A program made the translations under genes and the position numbers. Below the pieces are notes generated by a model. The model was given only the letters and a program-made list of their open reading frames with translations. It was not told where the DNA came from and ran no database searches. 64,000 bases of DNA from Micrococcales bacterium (lineage in GTDB: Bacteria > Actinomycetota > Actinomycetes > S36-B12 > UBA10799), in NCBI GenBank assembly GCA_016719135.1, contig JADKAV010000010.1, positions 72,988 to 136,987 on the forward strand. Reading direction: 5' to 3'. Below are positions 1-9,516 of the stretch, piece after piece; position 1 is the stretch's first letter, and each line of letters opens with the position of its first letter.

Positions 1-11
1 TGGCCGACCTG

Positions 12-527
12 ATGGCGGTGCTGCCGGGTGCCACCGCAACGGTGGCCGAAGCGGTCCAGAACGCTTTGTTCGATCTGGTCTCCCAGTTCGAGCACCGGAT
101 CAATCAGGCGTCCGCGGCCGCATCGACCATTGAGTTCACCGGCCGCCCCATCCGTGCGCTCTACGCATGGCTCAGTGACCTGGACCGCTTGTTCCGAGAT
201 CGGCAGGCGCAACGGGCCGAACAAGCCGCGGAATTCCTCGCCACCGTGGGACCCGAAACCACCTCTGAACTGCTGTCGCGAGTGGACATGAACTTCGTGC
301 TCAGCGACGTGGACATGGACGCCCTGGTCGACCGCGTGACGATGGAGCGCGTCCTGGAGAAGGTGGACGTCAACTCCTTCATGGCCGACGTGGTGACGAC
401 CCTGGACGCCGCCGGGCTGCTGCGCGAGGGAACCGGCGCGCTGGCCTCGCAGACCGTCGATCAAATCCGCACGCTACCTGGTGCCGCCACCCGGATCGCG
501 GGTCGGGTCGTACGCCGGCCATCGTGA
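12..527 (+). CDS. Hypothetical helical protein, possibly truncated at 5' end
   Basis: A 171-residue reading frame with no domain I recognise. It is rich in Ala, Asp and Val and predicted mostly helical. The middle (about residues 88-127) contains a repeating acidic pattern of the type VDMxxLVDRV, which is common in actinobacterial proteins of unknown function. The frame stays open back to the window edge, so the true start may lie outside and the ATG used here is only the first visible one. Its TGA overlaps the GTG of the downstream dtd gene (GTGA), so the two are probably co-transcribed and translationally coupled. No signal peptide or membrane segment is visible in this part. Confidence 0.6.
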   Translation: MAVLPGATATVAEAVQNALFDLVSQFEHRINQASAAASTIEFTGRPIRALYAWLSDLDRLFRDRQAQRAEQAAEFLATVGPETTSELLSRVDMNFVLSDVDMDALVDRVTMERVLEKVDVNSFMADVVTTLDAAGLLREGTGALASQTVDQIRTLPGAATRIAGRVVRRPS

Positions 528-991
528 GGGCGCTGGTTCAGCGCGCCGATGGCGCGTCGGTGAGTATCCATGGGGAGGTCGTCGGAGCGTTCGAGGGTCC
601 CGGACTCGTGGTGTTCGTGGGGGTCACGCACAGTGACGACTCGTCCTTGGCCCAACGCTTGGCGAACAAGGTCTGGGGTGCGCGATTGTTCGACCGCAAC
701 CGGTTGCCCGCCGTCTGTGTGCCTCCGGCCGGCCCAGCAGAACTCTCCGCGTCGGATCTGGGATTGCCGCTGCTGGTGATCAGCCAGTTCACGCTCTACG
801 CCAACACGGGCAAAGGTCGCCGTCCCACCTGGGATGCGGCGGCGCCGCGCGCTGTGGCTGAACCGCTCGTGGACCGGTTCGTGGAAGCGCTGAGGGAAGC
901 CGGGGCCAAGGTCGAGACCGGCCGGTTCGGTGCCGACATGCAGGTGCGCCTCACCAACGACGGACCGATCACGGTGTTGTTCGAAGTCTGA
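524..991 (+). CDS. dtd: D-aminoacyl-tRNA deacylase
   Basis: Cytoplasmic proofreading enzyme that hydrolyses D-amino acids (and mischarged Gly) from tRNA. The 155-residue length is close to the family norm of about 145-155. Family landmarks are visible in order: the MRALVQR start, SQFTLY at residues 87-92, the KGRRP stretch near 97-101, TGxFGAxM at 132-139 and the Gly-cisPro segment NDGPIT at 145-150, which provides D-chirality selectivity. The GTG start overlaps the stop of the preceding gene by 4 bp. No frame disruption is seen. Identification is firm. Confidence 0.96.
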   Translation: MRALVQRADGASVSIHGEVVGAFEGPGLVVFVGVTHSDDSSLAQRLANKVWGARLFDRNRLPAVCVPPAGPAELSASDLGLPLLVISQFTLYANTGKGRRPTWDAAAPRAVAEPLVDRFVEALREAGAKVETGRFGADMQVRLTNDGPITVLFEV

Positions 992-1100
992 GGTCGGTGT
1001 TCGAAGGGCCTGCATGGACCGCCGGAGTCCTCCGCACAAACTGGTGACGCGTCCCCGCTCGGGATCCTCAATGCCGACCGAGAGTCAATGAGCAGGTTGC

Positions 1101-1253
1101 TCACACCGTGTCGCTGTATCGGTGCAGCGGCGAGCCCTCGGCCCGCGAGCTGTCTTCGCACGGCGCCACCCAGTCGTTGTCCAGCAGGAGGTCCACGATC
1201 GCCGAGGCGCCGCGCTGCAGTTGTCGTTGCTCTTCGGGCAGCAGACCGCCCAC
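1101..1253 (-). pseudogene. Orphan 50-codon coding remnant
   Basis: A GTG-initiated frame of 50 codons lies directly behind the DUF222/HNH gene, 8 bp after its stop and on the same strand. It contains a coherent helical, coding-like stretch (LLPEEQRQLQRGASAIVDLL, then a Trp and an acidic tail). An in-frame stop sits immediately upstream of the GTG. It looks like the C-terminal end of a larger protein cut off when the DUF222 gene arrived. I do not recognise the parent family. It could instead be a genuine small protein or chance. Confidence 0.35.
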
Positions 1254-1261
1254 TCAGCGGG

Positions 1262-2464
1262 TTATTCGTCTTGTTTGTAGCGGTGGGCGCTGGTGCGGTG
1301 GGTTCGGCCCAGGGGGCTGGTCCAGATGAGGTCGTGGGTGGGGGTGTTGGGGTCGCGTCGGGTTTTCCAGGCGGTGAAGGTTTTGGTGCGGTGGTGGCGT
1401 CGGCACAGTCCGGCGAGGTTGTCCGGGCAGGTCTGGCCGGCGGGGTGGGGGATGATGTGGTCGCAGTCGAAGTATTCGGCGCGGGCGTGGCAGCCGGGGA
1501 ACCGGCAGGTGAGGTCGCGGGCTTTGACGGCGTGGCGGATGTGGTCGGGGATGCGGTATTTGATGGTTGCCATGGCGGCGAGTTGGCCGGTGACCGGGTC
1601 GGTGACCAGCCGTCGCCAGCGGGCGTCGGGGCTGGTGCACAGGTCGCGGGCGATCTGCGAGCCGATCGGTCCGAGGCGTTTGGATTCGGGGGTCCAGTCG
1701 TTGTCCCCGATCAGCGCGTCGGCGCTGATCACCACGTCCACGGTGACGTCCACGGTGGCGTGTAGGTCGAGGAATCCGACCAGGGCGTCGGCTTGGCGCT
1801 GCGCGGCGGTGCGCTCATCGCCTTGCTGGTAGGGGTCGGCGCAGTCGTCGGCGGCGGCGAGTTTGGTCAGGGCTTCCATGAAGATTTCGGCGTGCTCAGC
1901 CGAGAGGTAGGCGCTGATGTCGGCCATGCCGTGCCCGGCCGGTGTTATCCACACTCCGCGCCGGTCGATGGCCTGGCGGCGCAGGGTGTCGTCGGGGTCC
2001 TGGCAGGTCAGGGCCAGTAGTTTCTTGCGCAGTTGGTGGCCGGTGTGGGTGTGGGCGTAGCCGACCGCGATCAGTTCGAGTTCTTCGCGGCGGGGGTCGG
2101 GGATCGCGGCGAGCAGGTCGTGGATCATGACGGCTTTGGCCTGGTCGATGCGCCCGTCGTAGAGTGCGGCCCACAGTAGTTCCCGGTCACACAGCCCGAC
2201 GGCGGTGTCCATCCGGTGGTCGGCGCTGCGCGGGGAGATCGCCAGCATGGTGGCCAGTTCCTCAGCGGCGCCGTTGAGCGGGTAGCCCATCGCCTGGATC
2301 CGGGAGTTCAGTTCCGCGGTCAGTACTGCGGTGTGCGCCTGGTGGCGGCGCAGGGCCATTTCGGCGTCGTGGATGGCGTCGCACAGGTCCTGGTCGTCGA
2401 GCCGGCGTGCGTCGGCCAGCGCGGCGCTGACTGACGGGAACGGGTCGATGACGGAGGCTTCCAT
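1262..2464 (-). CDS. DUF222 / HNH endonuclease protein (13E12-repeat type)
   Basis: The N-terminal two thirds are the helical DUF222 domain. The C-terminus is an HNH nuclease domain, with a Cys-x4-Cys pair (CRFPGC), the FDCDHIIPH core and a closing CRRHH motif about 40 residues before the end. These proteins are abundant, multicopy and probably mobile in actinobacteria; their physiological role is unclear. An ATG at 2482 would extend the protein by six residues, but that codon lies inside a LexA-type palindrome, so I prefer the ATG at 2464 just downstream of the box. The context (an orphan 3' remnant behind it and a toxin-antitoxin pair upstream) suggests an accessory insertion. Confidence 0.88.
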   Translation of the reverse strand: MEASVIDPFPSVSAALADARRLDDQDLCDAIHDAEMALRRHQAHTAVLTAELNSRIQAMGYPLNGAAEELATMLAISPRSADHRMDTAVGLCDRELLWAALYDGRIDQAKAVMIHDLLAAIPDPRREELELIAVGYAHTHTGHQLRKKLLALTCQDPDDTLRRQAIDRRGVWITPAGHGMADISAYLSAEHAEIFMEALTKLAAADDCADPYQQGDERTAAQRQADALVGFLDLHATVDVTVDVVISADALIGDNDWTPESKRLGPIGSQIARDLCTSPDARWRRLVTDPVTGQLAAMATIKYRIPDHIRHAVKARDLTCRFPGCHARAEYFDCDHIIPHPAGQTCPDNLAGLCRRHHRTKTFTAWKTRRDPNTPTHDLIWTSPLGRTHRTSAHRYKQDE

Positions 2465-2472
2465 ACCTTCAT

Positions 2473-2488
2473 TCGAACACATGTTCGA
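2473..2488. promoter_or_regulatory. LexA (SOS) box
   Basis: The perfect palindrome TCGAAC-ACAT-GTTCGA matches the actinobacterial/Bacillus LexA consensus TCGAAC-N4-GTTCGA at every fixed position. It lies 8 bp upstream of the preferred start of the DUF222/HNH gene, so LexA would repress that gene until DNA damage. Several 13E12-family genes in mycobacteria are known members of the SOS regulon, which fits. Confidence 0.85.
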
Positions 2489-2746
2489 TGCATTGTCAAG
2501 CCCTTGTGCACATCTTTTTGGCGGGAAGTCCGGCCGTCATTGGCAGGTGTGATGTTGGGCCAGGCCGCGTGTGTGATTTGCCGCCGCTGAGCCGAGCCGG
2601 GCGGTGGCTGAGTTCGAGTCCGGTCTGATTCGGCTCCGCACTTGCGAGCCCATGTCCGCCAAGGCCACGTCAGCCGGCCGGCGCCGGCTTGCCGATCGGC
2701 ATCCGGACAGTGCCGGTGAACGATCTGCTCTCGGCTGGGGGAGCGC

Positions 2747-3075
2747 CTACTCTGAGCAGTCGACTGCGACGGCGAGGGCGGCGCAGATCTCCCGCATTCT
2801 GACATCGGCAACCCGTCCCAGACGCTCGACAAGGATCGCGATTGAGACGCTCTCCACCGCGTCGAGATTGATCGCCGATCGAAGTGGAATCGGGTCCTCG
2901 CCGGGTTCCAGAAGAACCTCACTCGCAAGGCCCCTGATGGTCGTCGTGCAGGGCGCGATGAGTGCCCGGCGATGCCGCGGGATGACCGCGTCCCGGGACA
3001 GCACCACGACCGGGCGGCGACTATCTCGGGCATCTCGCACCACCACATCTCCCCGCGAGCAGGGAGGTTCGTCAC
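2747..3075 (-). CDS. MazF/PemK-type mRNA interferase, frameshifted
   Basis: Ribosome-independent endoribonuclease toxin of a type II system. The GTG at 3075 overlaps the antitoxin stop (GTGA) and opens with [12 protein letters not shown], the normal MazF N-terminus. The rest ([15 protein letters not shown], then APCTTTIRG and the C-terminal helix) lies in a different frame. The two halves join if one G is restored in ATAGTCGCC near 3020-3022, so a single-base deletion or consensus error splits the gene. As given, only an N-terminally short 99-residue product from the GTG at 3046 could be made, lacking the first strand. The gene is either inactive or mis-sequenced. Confidence 0.8.
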
Positions 3076-3305
3076 GAGGCTGTCGCGGCGCGACGGAAGG
3101 AGGCCAAATCTCCCCATTCGTCTGGCTCGTCGAGAGGATGCTCGTCGTACGCTGAGTAGCTGACGTCTACTTCGGCTCTGCGATGACGGGCCAAGAACGC
3201 AGAGAGCGCCTCATCGATTAGCGCAGAGTCCGGCATCCCAGATGTCTTCCGCGCACTCTCGAGCAAGTCAGCGTCAACCGTCGTGCTCAACCGCGTGCGA
3301 CTCAT
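3072..3305 (-). CDS. Ribbon-helix-helix antitoxin of a MazEF-like pair
   Basis: A 77-residue protein starting [20 protein letters not shown]: a basic N-terminal beta strand followed by helices typical of RHH DNA-binding antitoxins. The acidic C-terminal tail (about residues 50-70, with [13 protein letters not shown]) is the usual toxin-binding, unstructured region. Its stop overlaps the toxin start, the standard antitoxin-first arrangement, so it probably autoregulates the pair. A longer frame begins at 3350, but the ATG at 3305 gives the canonical RHH start. Confidence 0.8.
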   Translation of the reverse strand: MSRTRLSTTVDADLLESARKTSGMPDSALIDEALSAFLARHRRAEVDVSYSAYDEHPLDEPDEWGDLASFRRAATAS

Positions 3306-3801
3306 GCCACAATCATGCGCCGCTGTGGTGGTCAGATGCGGGAGCTCCAACTACCGCCTGGCGCAGGTGACTCCGGAAACTGACACTGAGGGCCTATCGC
3401 AGCCGGCATGTGCGATGCGCCCATCCCAGAAGTCAGTGGCGCCTGCTTCGTGGATGACCGATTGCTACCCGATGGTTTGCGCAGGGCCCTGGCGAATGGA
3501 CGACACTGGATGTGGGGGCCTTGCCTGGCGCACCGAAGAGGATCGGCCAACTTCAAGCGATGGAGCACCTCGGTGACAGTACGGTCCTGATCCTGTGCGA
3601 AGAGCCCGCTTCGATGGTGGCGGTGGACCCGCCATCAGCGTGTCGGCCGGCATCGACAAGCCGAAAGGCGTGGCCCGCACATACGAGGGCCTGGGGTCGG
3701 CGAGCAGTAGCCCGCGTCTGTCGTGCATGTACCCCCCCGCATTCGACAGTCGTCGGCGCCTGTGTCAAACTTCTGATCAACGTGGAAGGAGGGTCACAAC
3801 G
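3306..3801. other. No gene recognised; probable promoter region of the met operon
   Basis: About 500 bp between the antitoxin start and the met leader peptide. Short overlapping frames exist on both strands, but none has recognisable motifs or a plausible start. The 3' end must hold the promoter for the leader-metY-metX transcript; I cannot fix -35 and -10 boxes with confidence. Confidence 0.5.
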
Positions 3802-3858
3802 ATGAGTTCGCTGCAGATGTGTATGTGTTGCCGAATGATCTCCATCGTCGGGGCCTGA
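3802..3858 (+). CDS. Cys/Met-rich leader peptide of the metYX operon
   Basis: An 18-codon frame, MSSLQMCMCCRMISIVGA, starts at an ATG preceded by a near-perfect Shine-Dalgarno (GGAAGGAGGG, 8 bp upstream). It ends 17 bp before an intrinsic terminator that precedes metY. Residues 6-12 read M-C-M-C-C-R-M, so translation would stall when charged Cys-tRNA (or Met-tRNA) is scarce. Poly-cysteine leader ORFs that control sulfur-gene operons by attenuation are known in mycobacteria; this one differs in having a strong ribosome binding site and interleaved Met codons. The role is inferred from position, composition and the downstream hairpin. Confidence 0.75.
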   Translation: MSSLQMCMCCRMISIVGA

Positions 3859-3875
3859 GCAAACGTCCACGCGTT

Positions 3876-3905
3876 CCCCGGCGAATAGTCCGGGGCTTTT
3901 CTTTT
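3876..3905 (+). terminator. Intrinsic terminator / attenuator upstream of metY
   Basis: The stem CCCCGG (3876-3881) pairs with CCGGGG (3890-3895) around an 8-nt loop and is followed by CTTTTCTTTT. A competing helix is possible: CGGGG at 3849-3853, overlapping the end of the leader ORF, can pair with CCCCG at 3876-3880. That would prevent the terminator, so ribosome position on the leader could decide readthrough into metY. Confidence 0.8.
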
Positions 3906-3957
3906 CGGTGCGTGAGGCACCCGGGCTGACCCATAACAGGCACCGACCCACATCTGA

Positions 3958-5290
<1,333 letters not shown>

Positions 5291-5293
5291 ACG

Positions 5294-6400
5294 ATGGGCA
5301 CCTGCGGCGGATGGTGTGAAGGGGATCCGGTTGCGTGGCGGCAGTTCGCCGACCTCGGACCAATGCCCCTCGAGCTTGGCGGCCATCTGCCGCAGGTGCG
5401 TGTCGCGTACGAGACCTGGGGGGAATTCGACGGTAAGAACGCCGTGCTGGTGCAGCACGCCCTCACCGGCGACGCCCATGCCGCCGGGCCAGCAGGTGAG
5501 GGGCAAGCCACCGCCGGCTGGTGGGATGCGCTGATCGGACCCGGCAAGGCCATCGACACCGACCGATGGTTCGTGCTCTCGTCCAACGTGCTGGGCGGTT
5601 GTCAGGGGACGACCGGGCCCTCGTCGACCGCACCCGACGGCCGGGCTTACGGCTCACGCTGGCCGCGGATCACCATCCGCGACCAGGTGGCCGTCGAAGT
5701 GGCCCTGGCCGACGCCTTGGGAATCGAGCGCTTCACGGCGGTCATGGGGGGATCCATGGGCGGGATGCGGACCCTGGAGTGGATGGTGCAGCATCCCCAA
5801 CGGGTCGGGGGCGCGTTGGTCATGGCGACCAGCGCATCCGCGACGGCCGATCAGATCGCGACCCAGAACATCCAGATCGCAGCGATCCAAGCCGACCCCG
5901 ACTGGCGCGCAGGCGACTACTACGCCTCGGGCATTGCACCGCTGACCGGCATGGGAATCGCGCGCAGGATCGCCCATCTGACGTACCGCACCGAACGTGA
6001 ACTCGCCGGGCGGTTCGGCCGCGATCACCAACTCGGGGAGGACGCCTTGGCCGACGGGCGGTTCGCCGTGCAGTCCTACCTGGACCATCAGGCGGACAAG
6101 CTGAACCTCCGGTTCGACCCGGGGACCTACGTGTCGCTCTCGGACGCGATGGCACTGCACGACGTGTACCGCGGCCGCAGGCCGGAGGTCCTGCGCCAGT
6201 TGGAGGTTCCGGCGCGTGTGGTTGGGATCCCATCGGACCGGCTCTATCCGATCTACCTGCAGCAGCAGATCGCCGACGAACTCGGCGTGGAACTTGATGT
6301 GGTCGAGTCGCCATTCGGGCACGACGGGTTCCTGCTGGAGACCGACGCGATCGGCCGCGTGGTCAGCGACATCCTCGCGGCCGCCACCTCACCCTGCTGA
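5294..6400 (+). CDS. metX: Homoserine O-acetyltransferase
   Basis: Activates homoserine with acetyl-CoA for the neighbouring MetY. The 368-residue alpha/beta-hydrolase-fold protein has the nucleophile elbow MGGSMGGM with Ser154, the oxyanion-side segment NVLGGCQGTTGPSS (98-111), a late Asp in GIPSDRLYP and the catalytic His in FGHDGFL near the C-terminus. The length matches actinobacterial MetX (about 370-380). The ATG is 3 bp after the metY stop, so the pair is one transcription unit. Known MetX proteins use either acetyl- or succinyl-CoA; acetyl specificity is inferred from the partner. Confidence 0.95.
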   Translation: MGTCGGWCEGDPVAWRQFADLGPMPLELGGHLPQVRVAYETWGEFDGKNAVLVQHALTGDAHAAGPAGEGQATAGWWDALIGPGKAIDTDRWFVLSSNVLGGCQGTTGPSSTAPDGRAYGSRWPRITIRDQVAVEVALADALGIERFTAVMGGSMGGMRTLEWMVQHPQRVGGALVMATSASATADQIATQNIQIAAIQADPDWRAGDYYASGIAPLTGMGIARRIAHLTYRTERELAGRFGRDHQLGEDALADGRFAVQSYLDHQADKLNLRFDPGTYVSLSDAMALHDVYRGRRPEVLRQLEVPARVVGIPSDRLYPIYLQQQIADELGVELDVVESPFGHDGFLLETDAIGRVVSDILAAATSPC

Positions 6401-7183
6401 GACATCCAGGCATAACGCGTACGGCGTGGTGGTCGACACCTTGATCAACCCGGCACGCTCCAGGATCGGCTGCGAGTACTCGGTCGAATCGCTGTGGATC
6501 AGCGTCTTTCCCATCTGCAGGGCAGACCGTGCCCGCGCTGCGGTCAGCGCCCGGTAGATCCCACGCCCGCGCCATTCGCGACGCATCGCGCCGCCCCAGA
6601 TCCCCGCGAACTGAGTACCCCGGACCGGTTCCAGGCGGCCTGCACCGATCATCTGTCCATCACTTTGGGCGACCCACAGTTCGATGCCGTCCTCATTGTC
6701 GAGCCGACGTTGGATCACGGCCAAGGAGTCCATCGCAGTGGTGTCACCGAAGACCTCATCAAGCATCGCGGACATGGCCAGCAAGTCGACGGGCTCGTGC
6801 ACACGACGCAGCGTGACTCCCGGTGGAAGGTCGATGTCGACGACCAGCGACCGAGCCTGTCCGATCATGATCGCTTCGGATTCCCCGGCGCTGAATCCGT
6901 GTTCCGTCAGCGCTTCGATGAGTCCCGGAGCGTGGTCATGCCCGCGGGTCTTCCATTCGATCGAGGTGAGCTCGGGGTCGGCTCGGCAGTGGTCGACGAC
7001 CCGCGCCACCAGGGCGCGAGGATCAGCGTCTTCGAGACCTCGGTAGGTGACGAACCCCCGCCCTCCCGGATACGTCGCCACCCGTAGCGGTCCCAGCCGC
7101 GTGATATGCACAGCGCCGGGTGTCTCAGCCTCGGTGCGCAGCTGCTGGTCATACGCCGCGAGCAAGGCGGCACGTCGGCTCAT
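6389..7183 (-). CDS. GNAT-family N-acetyltransferase
   Basis: A C-terminal GNAT domain contains the acetyl-CoA pyrophosphate-binding signature RGRGIYRALT, preceded by a beta strand with AGIWGGAMRREW. The first 110 residues form a less conserved second half-domain. I start at the ATG at 7183 (MSRRAALLAAYDQQLR); an upstream ATG at 7219 would add 12 basic residues. Its 3' end overlaps the metX stop by 12 bp, tail to tail. The substrate cannot be inferred. Confidence 0.82.
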   Translation of the reverse strand: MSRRAALLAAYDQQLRTEAETPGAVHITRLGPLRVATYPGGRGFVTYRGLEDADPRALVARVVDHCRADPELTSIEWKTRGHDHAPGLIEALTEHGFSAGESEAIMIGQARSLVVDIDLPPGVTLRRVHEPVDLLAMSAMLDEVFGDTTAMDSLAVIQRRLDNEDGIELWVAQSDGQMIGAGRLEPVRGTQFAGIWGGAMRREWRGRGIYRALTAARARSALQMGKTLIHSDSTEYSQPILERAGLIKVSTTTPYALCLDVSAG

Positions 7184-7238
7184 AGGCGTAGCGTGCAGGC
7201 GACGCGCGTTCCTCGGCAAGCGGCTTTCCGGGCGTGGG

Positions 7239-7697
7239 TCACGCGCCAGCCGTCTCCCGGGCCGTCCATAGTGGTCCGCCGGGAAGGGTACCCGCGGTGA
7301 CGGTGGGCTCCAGTCCGAACTGACGGCGGGCCTGACTCACCGTGTTCCTGAACGACTCTCGCGCACCCTTCATCTGCGAGTTGGCTTCGGCGCGGACCTG
7401 CGCGGTCGAGGCTTTGTAGCGAGACCAGGCAGCCTGTCGCTGTGCCGAGGTCGGGGCGTGCTGAAGGGTCGCAGCCAGGATGTCCTGCGCCTCACGGCTC
7501 GCCTCGCCGTAATGCGCGAGGACGGATCGCCGTTCTTCCCGGTAGACATCTGCTGCGATATCGGCAGCCGCTCGGAATCCCTGCTGAGGACCCTGCGACG
7601 CTGCCGCGGGATCGGCCGTGGCCACCCCCGGCTGGCCGGTGAGCAGCACCGCCGACGCGGCGACCACCGACGCGGCGGTGTGTCGCAAGGCAGCCAT
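7239..7697 (-). CDS. Secreted helical protein of unknown function
   Basis: A 152-residue protein with a Sec-type signal peptide: short basic start, hydrophobic core AASVVAASAVLLTG, and likely cleavage after the ATA in GVATADP near residue 28. The mature part is Gln-, Ala- and Arg-rich, predicted to be mostly helical and possibly coiled coil (about residues 45-125). No catalytic motif is apparent. It is followed on the same strand by two VOC genes, but the gaps are large enough that co-transcription is uncertain. Confidence 0.7.
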   Translation of the reverse strand: MAALRHTAASVVAASAVLLTGQPGVATADPAAASQGPQQGFRAAADIAADVYREERRSVLAHYGEASREAQDILAATLQHAPTSAQRQAAWSRYKASTAQVRAEANSQMKGARESFRNTVSQARRQFGLEPTVTAGTLPGGPLWTARETAGA

Positions 7698-7774
7698 ACA
7701 TCCATCGTTGCCCGCCCGGGGCGGACGTCAATGGCTCGACAGCAGGCTTAACGCCCGCCGTACAGGGTGTTTGC

Positions 7775-8551
7775 CTAGGTGCCGCTCACGATCATGAAAC
7801 GTCCGCCATTCGGGTCGAGGATGCCGGCCACGACACTGGTGTCCGTCTGTCTCGGCTGCACGAAGATCTTGCCGCCGAGGGCGAGGGCGTCCTCCACCGT
7901 CCCGGGGACATCGTTGACCGCGAAGTAGACCAGCCAGACGGCGGGCACCTCCTCCGGCACGTTCGGTGGCATGTCTTCGGCACCTGCGTTGGCCTTGTCG
8001 TCTCCGGGTTTTGAAGCAAGTAGGGCGACCTTGTAGCCGGGCAGGCTGCCGTCGGTCCAGGTCCAGCCGAACACCTTTTCGTAGAACGGCAGTGCCGCGG
8101 CGAGATCGCGCGTCTGCAGTTCGTTCCACGTCAACGATCCGGGCACGTTGAAGACGTCCGCCCCCTGATGGGTGTACGACTGCCACACCCCGAGCATCCC
8201 GCCGCTGGGGTCCATGATGTTGGCCAGTCGGCCCTGATCCGTGACATCCATGGGCGCCATCATCACCTGGCCACCGGCGTCGCGGACCTTCTGGCAAACA
8301 CCGTCGACATCGTCGACCATGACGTACGACACCCACTGCGGAAGCAGCCCCTCCGCGGCCATCTCGGGTGGCATCTGGCTCAGTCCGGCGACCAGTTGAC
8401 CGTCGAGAAAGAACTGTAGGTAGTGCGCACCCATTCTGTCGGTCCGGTCGTAGGTCTCCCAGCCGAAAAGGCCCTCGTAGAAGGCCCGCGCCTTGTCCGT
8501 GTCGGAGGTGAAGGTGTCGATCCAGCCGAAGAGCCCAGGAGTCAGCAGCAT
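7775..8551 (-). CDS. Two-domain VOC (glyoxalase/bleomycin-resistance fold) protein
   Basis: 258 residues made of two vicinal-oxygen-chelate modules. Module one starts GLFGWIDTFTSDTDKARAFY. Module two starts near residue 125 at [20 protein letters not shown]. The pattern xFYxxxFGW occurs in both. Such proteins bind a metal with His/Glu side chains and include hydroxylases, isomerases and resistance proteins; the substrate is unknown. It is the close paralogue of the next gene (8577-9353), with equal length and the same domain order. Confidence 0.85.
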   Translation of the reverse strand: MLLTPGLFGWIDTFTSDTDKARAFYEGLFGWETYDRTDRMGAHYLQFFLDGQLVAGLSQMPPEMAAEGLLPQWVSYVMVDDVDGVCQKVRDAGGQVMMAPMDVTDQGRLANIMDPSGGMLGVWQSYTHQGADVFNVPGSLTWNELQTRDLAAALPFYEKVFGWTWTDGSLPGYKVALLASKPGDDKANAGAEDMPPNVPEEVPAVWLVYFAVNDVPGTVEDALALGGKIFVQPRQTDTSVVAGILDPNGGRFMIVSGT

Positions 8552-8576
8552 GCCACGACGCTATCTGGCCACGCTG

Positions 8577-9353
8577 TCACCCGGCGAATGAACCCACCAG
8601 CACCATGCCTCCAGTCGGGTCGATCAGTCCGCCGAAACGGCCCGGTCCCATCTGAATGGCGGGCAGGAACACTTGCCCGCCGAGGCTCTCGCCCGCGGCC
8701 ATCGCGGTGTCGCAGTCGTCGACCGCGAAGTAGACCGCCCACACGTTGGGCGCCTGCGATGGCACACCGTCGGGCATGGGCATGGCGCCGGCGTTCATCT
8801 TGTCCTCGCCCTCCTTGGCCGCCAGCGTGGCCATCTTGTAGCCGGAGTCGGGACCATCGACCCATTCCCATCCGAAGACCTTCTCGTAAAAGGGCAGGGC
8901 CGCTTCGATGTCGCGGGTCTGCAACTCGTTCCAGGTCAGCGAACCCGGCGCGTTGAACAGTTCGGCCCCTTGATGCGCAGCAGGCTGCCAGAGCCCGAAG
9001 GCCGCCCCGGAGGGATCCATGAGCATCGCCATGCGTCCCTGGTCCATCATGTCGTGGGGCGCCATGGTGACTGTGCCACCCGCGCTCCGGGCCTTCTCGA
9101 CAGTCGCGTCGGCATCTTCCACGATCACGTACGAGTTCCAGAAAGCCCCGACCCCTTCGGGCACGCCAGGCATCATCGGGCTCATACCTGCGACCAGCTT
9201 CCCGTCCTTGAAGAACTGCGTGTAGGGCGGTCCCATGGGTGTGGGCAGATCGGTGTGGGTCCAGCCGAAAAGGCCCTCGTAGAACTGCTTCGCGCTCTCG
9301 GTGTCCCGGGTCATGAGGTCCACCCAGCCGAATAGACCGTTGGGGTATCGCAT
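8577..9353 (-). CDS. Two-domain VOC protein, paralogue of the adjacent gene
   Basis: 258 residues, organised as in the neighbouring VOC gene: a first module from [20 protein letters not shown] and a second from [20 protein letters not shown]. The two genes are obviously a tandem duplication, separated by 25 bp on the same strand, and probably co-transcribed. The C-terminus, [13 protein letters not shown], corresponds to the last strand of the VOC fold. No pathway partner is nearby. Confidence 0.85.
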   Translation of the reverse strand: MRYPNGLFGWVDLMTRDTESAKQFYEGLFGWTHTDLPTPMGPPYTQFFKDGKLVAGMSPMMPGVPEGVGAFWNSYVIVEDADATVEKARSAGGTVTMAPHDMMDQGRMAMLMDPSGAAFGLWQPAAHQGAELFNAPGSLTWNELQTRDIEAALPFYEKVFGWEWVDGPDSGYKMATLAAKEGEDKMNAGAMPMPDGVPSQAPNVWAVYFAVDDCDTAMAAGESLGGQVFLPAIQMGPGRFGGLIDPTGGMVLVGSFAG

Positions 9354-9516
9354 GGTCGTTCCTCTCGTCGACGTCCGCAGTCACGGTACGTCCGGGGTCC
9401 GACAAACACAATGGGCGTTGCGATCCAGCGCTGTGGACATCGAGGTCTGGCAGCGCAACGACGCCCCGTGGCGGTCTACCTTTGACCCACATTCCGTTCA
9501 CCAGGAGGTACCCGCC

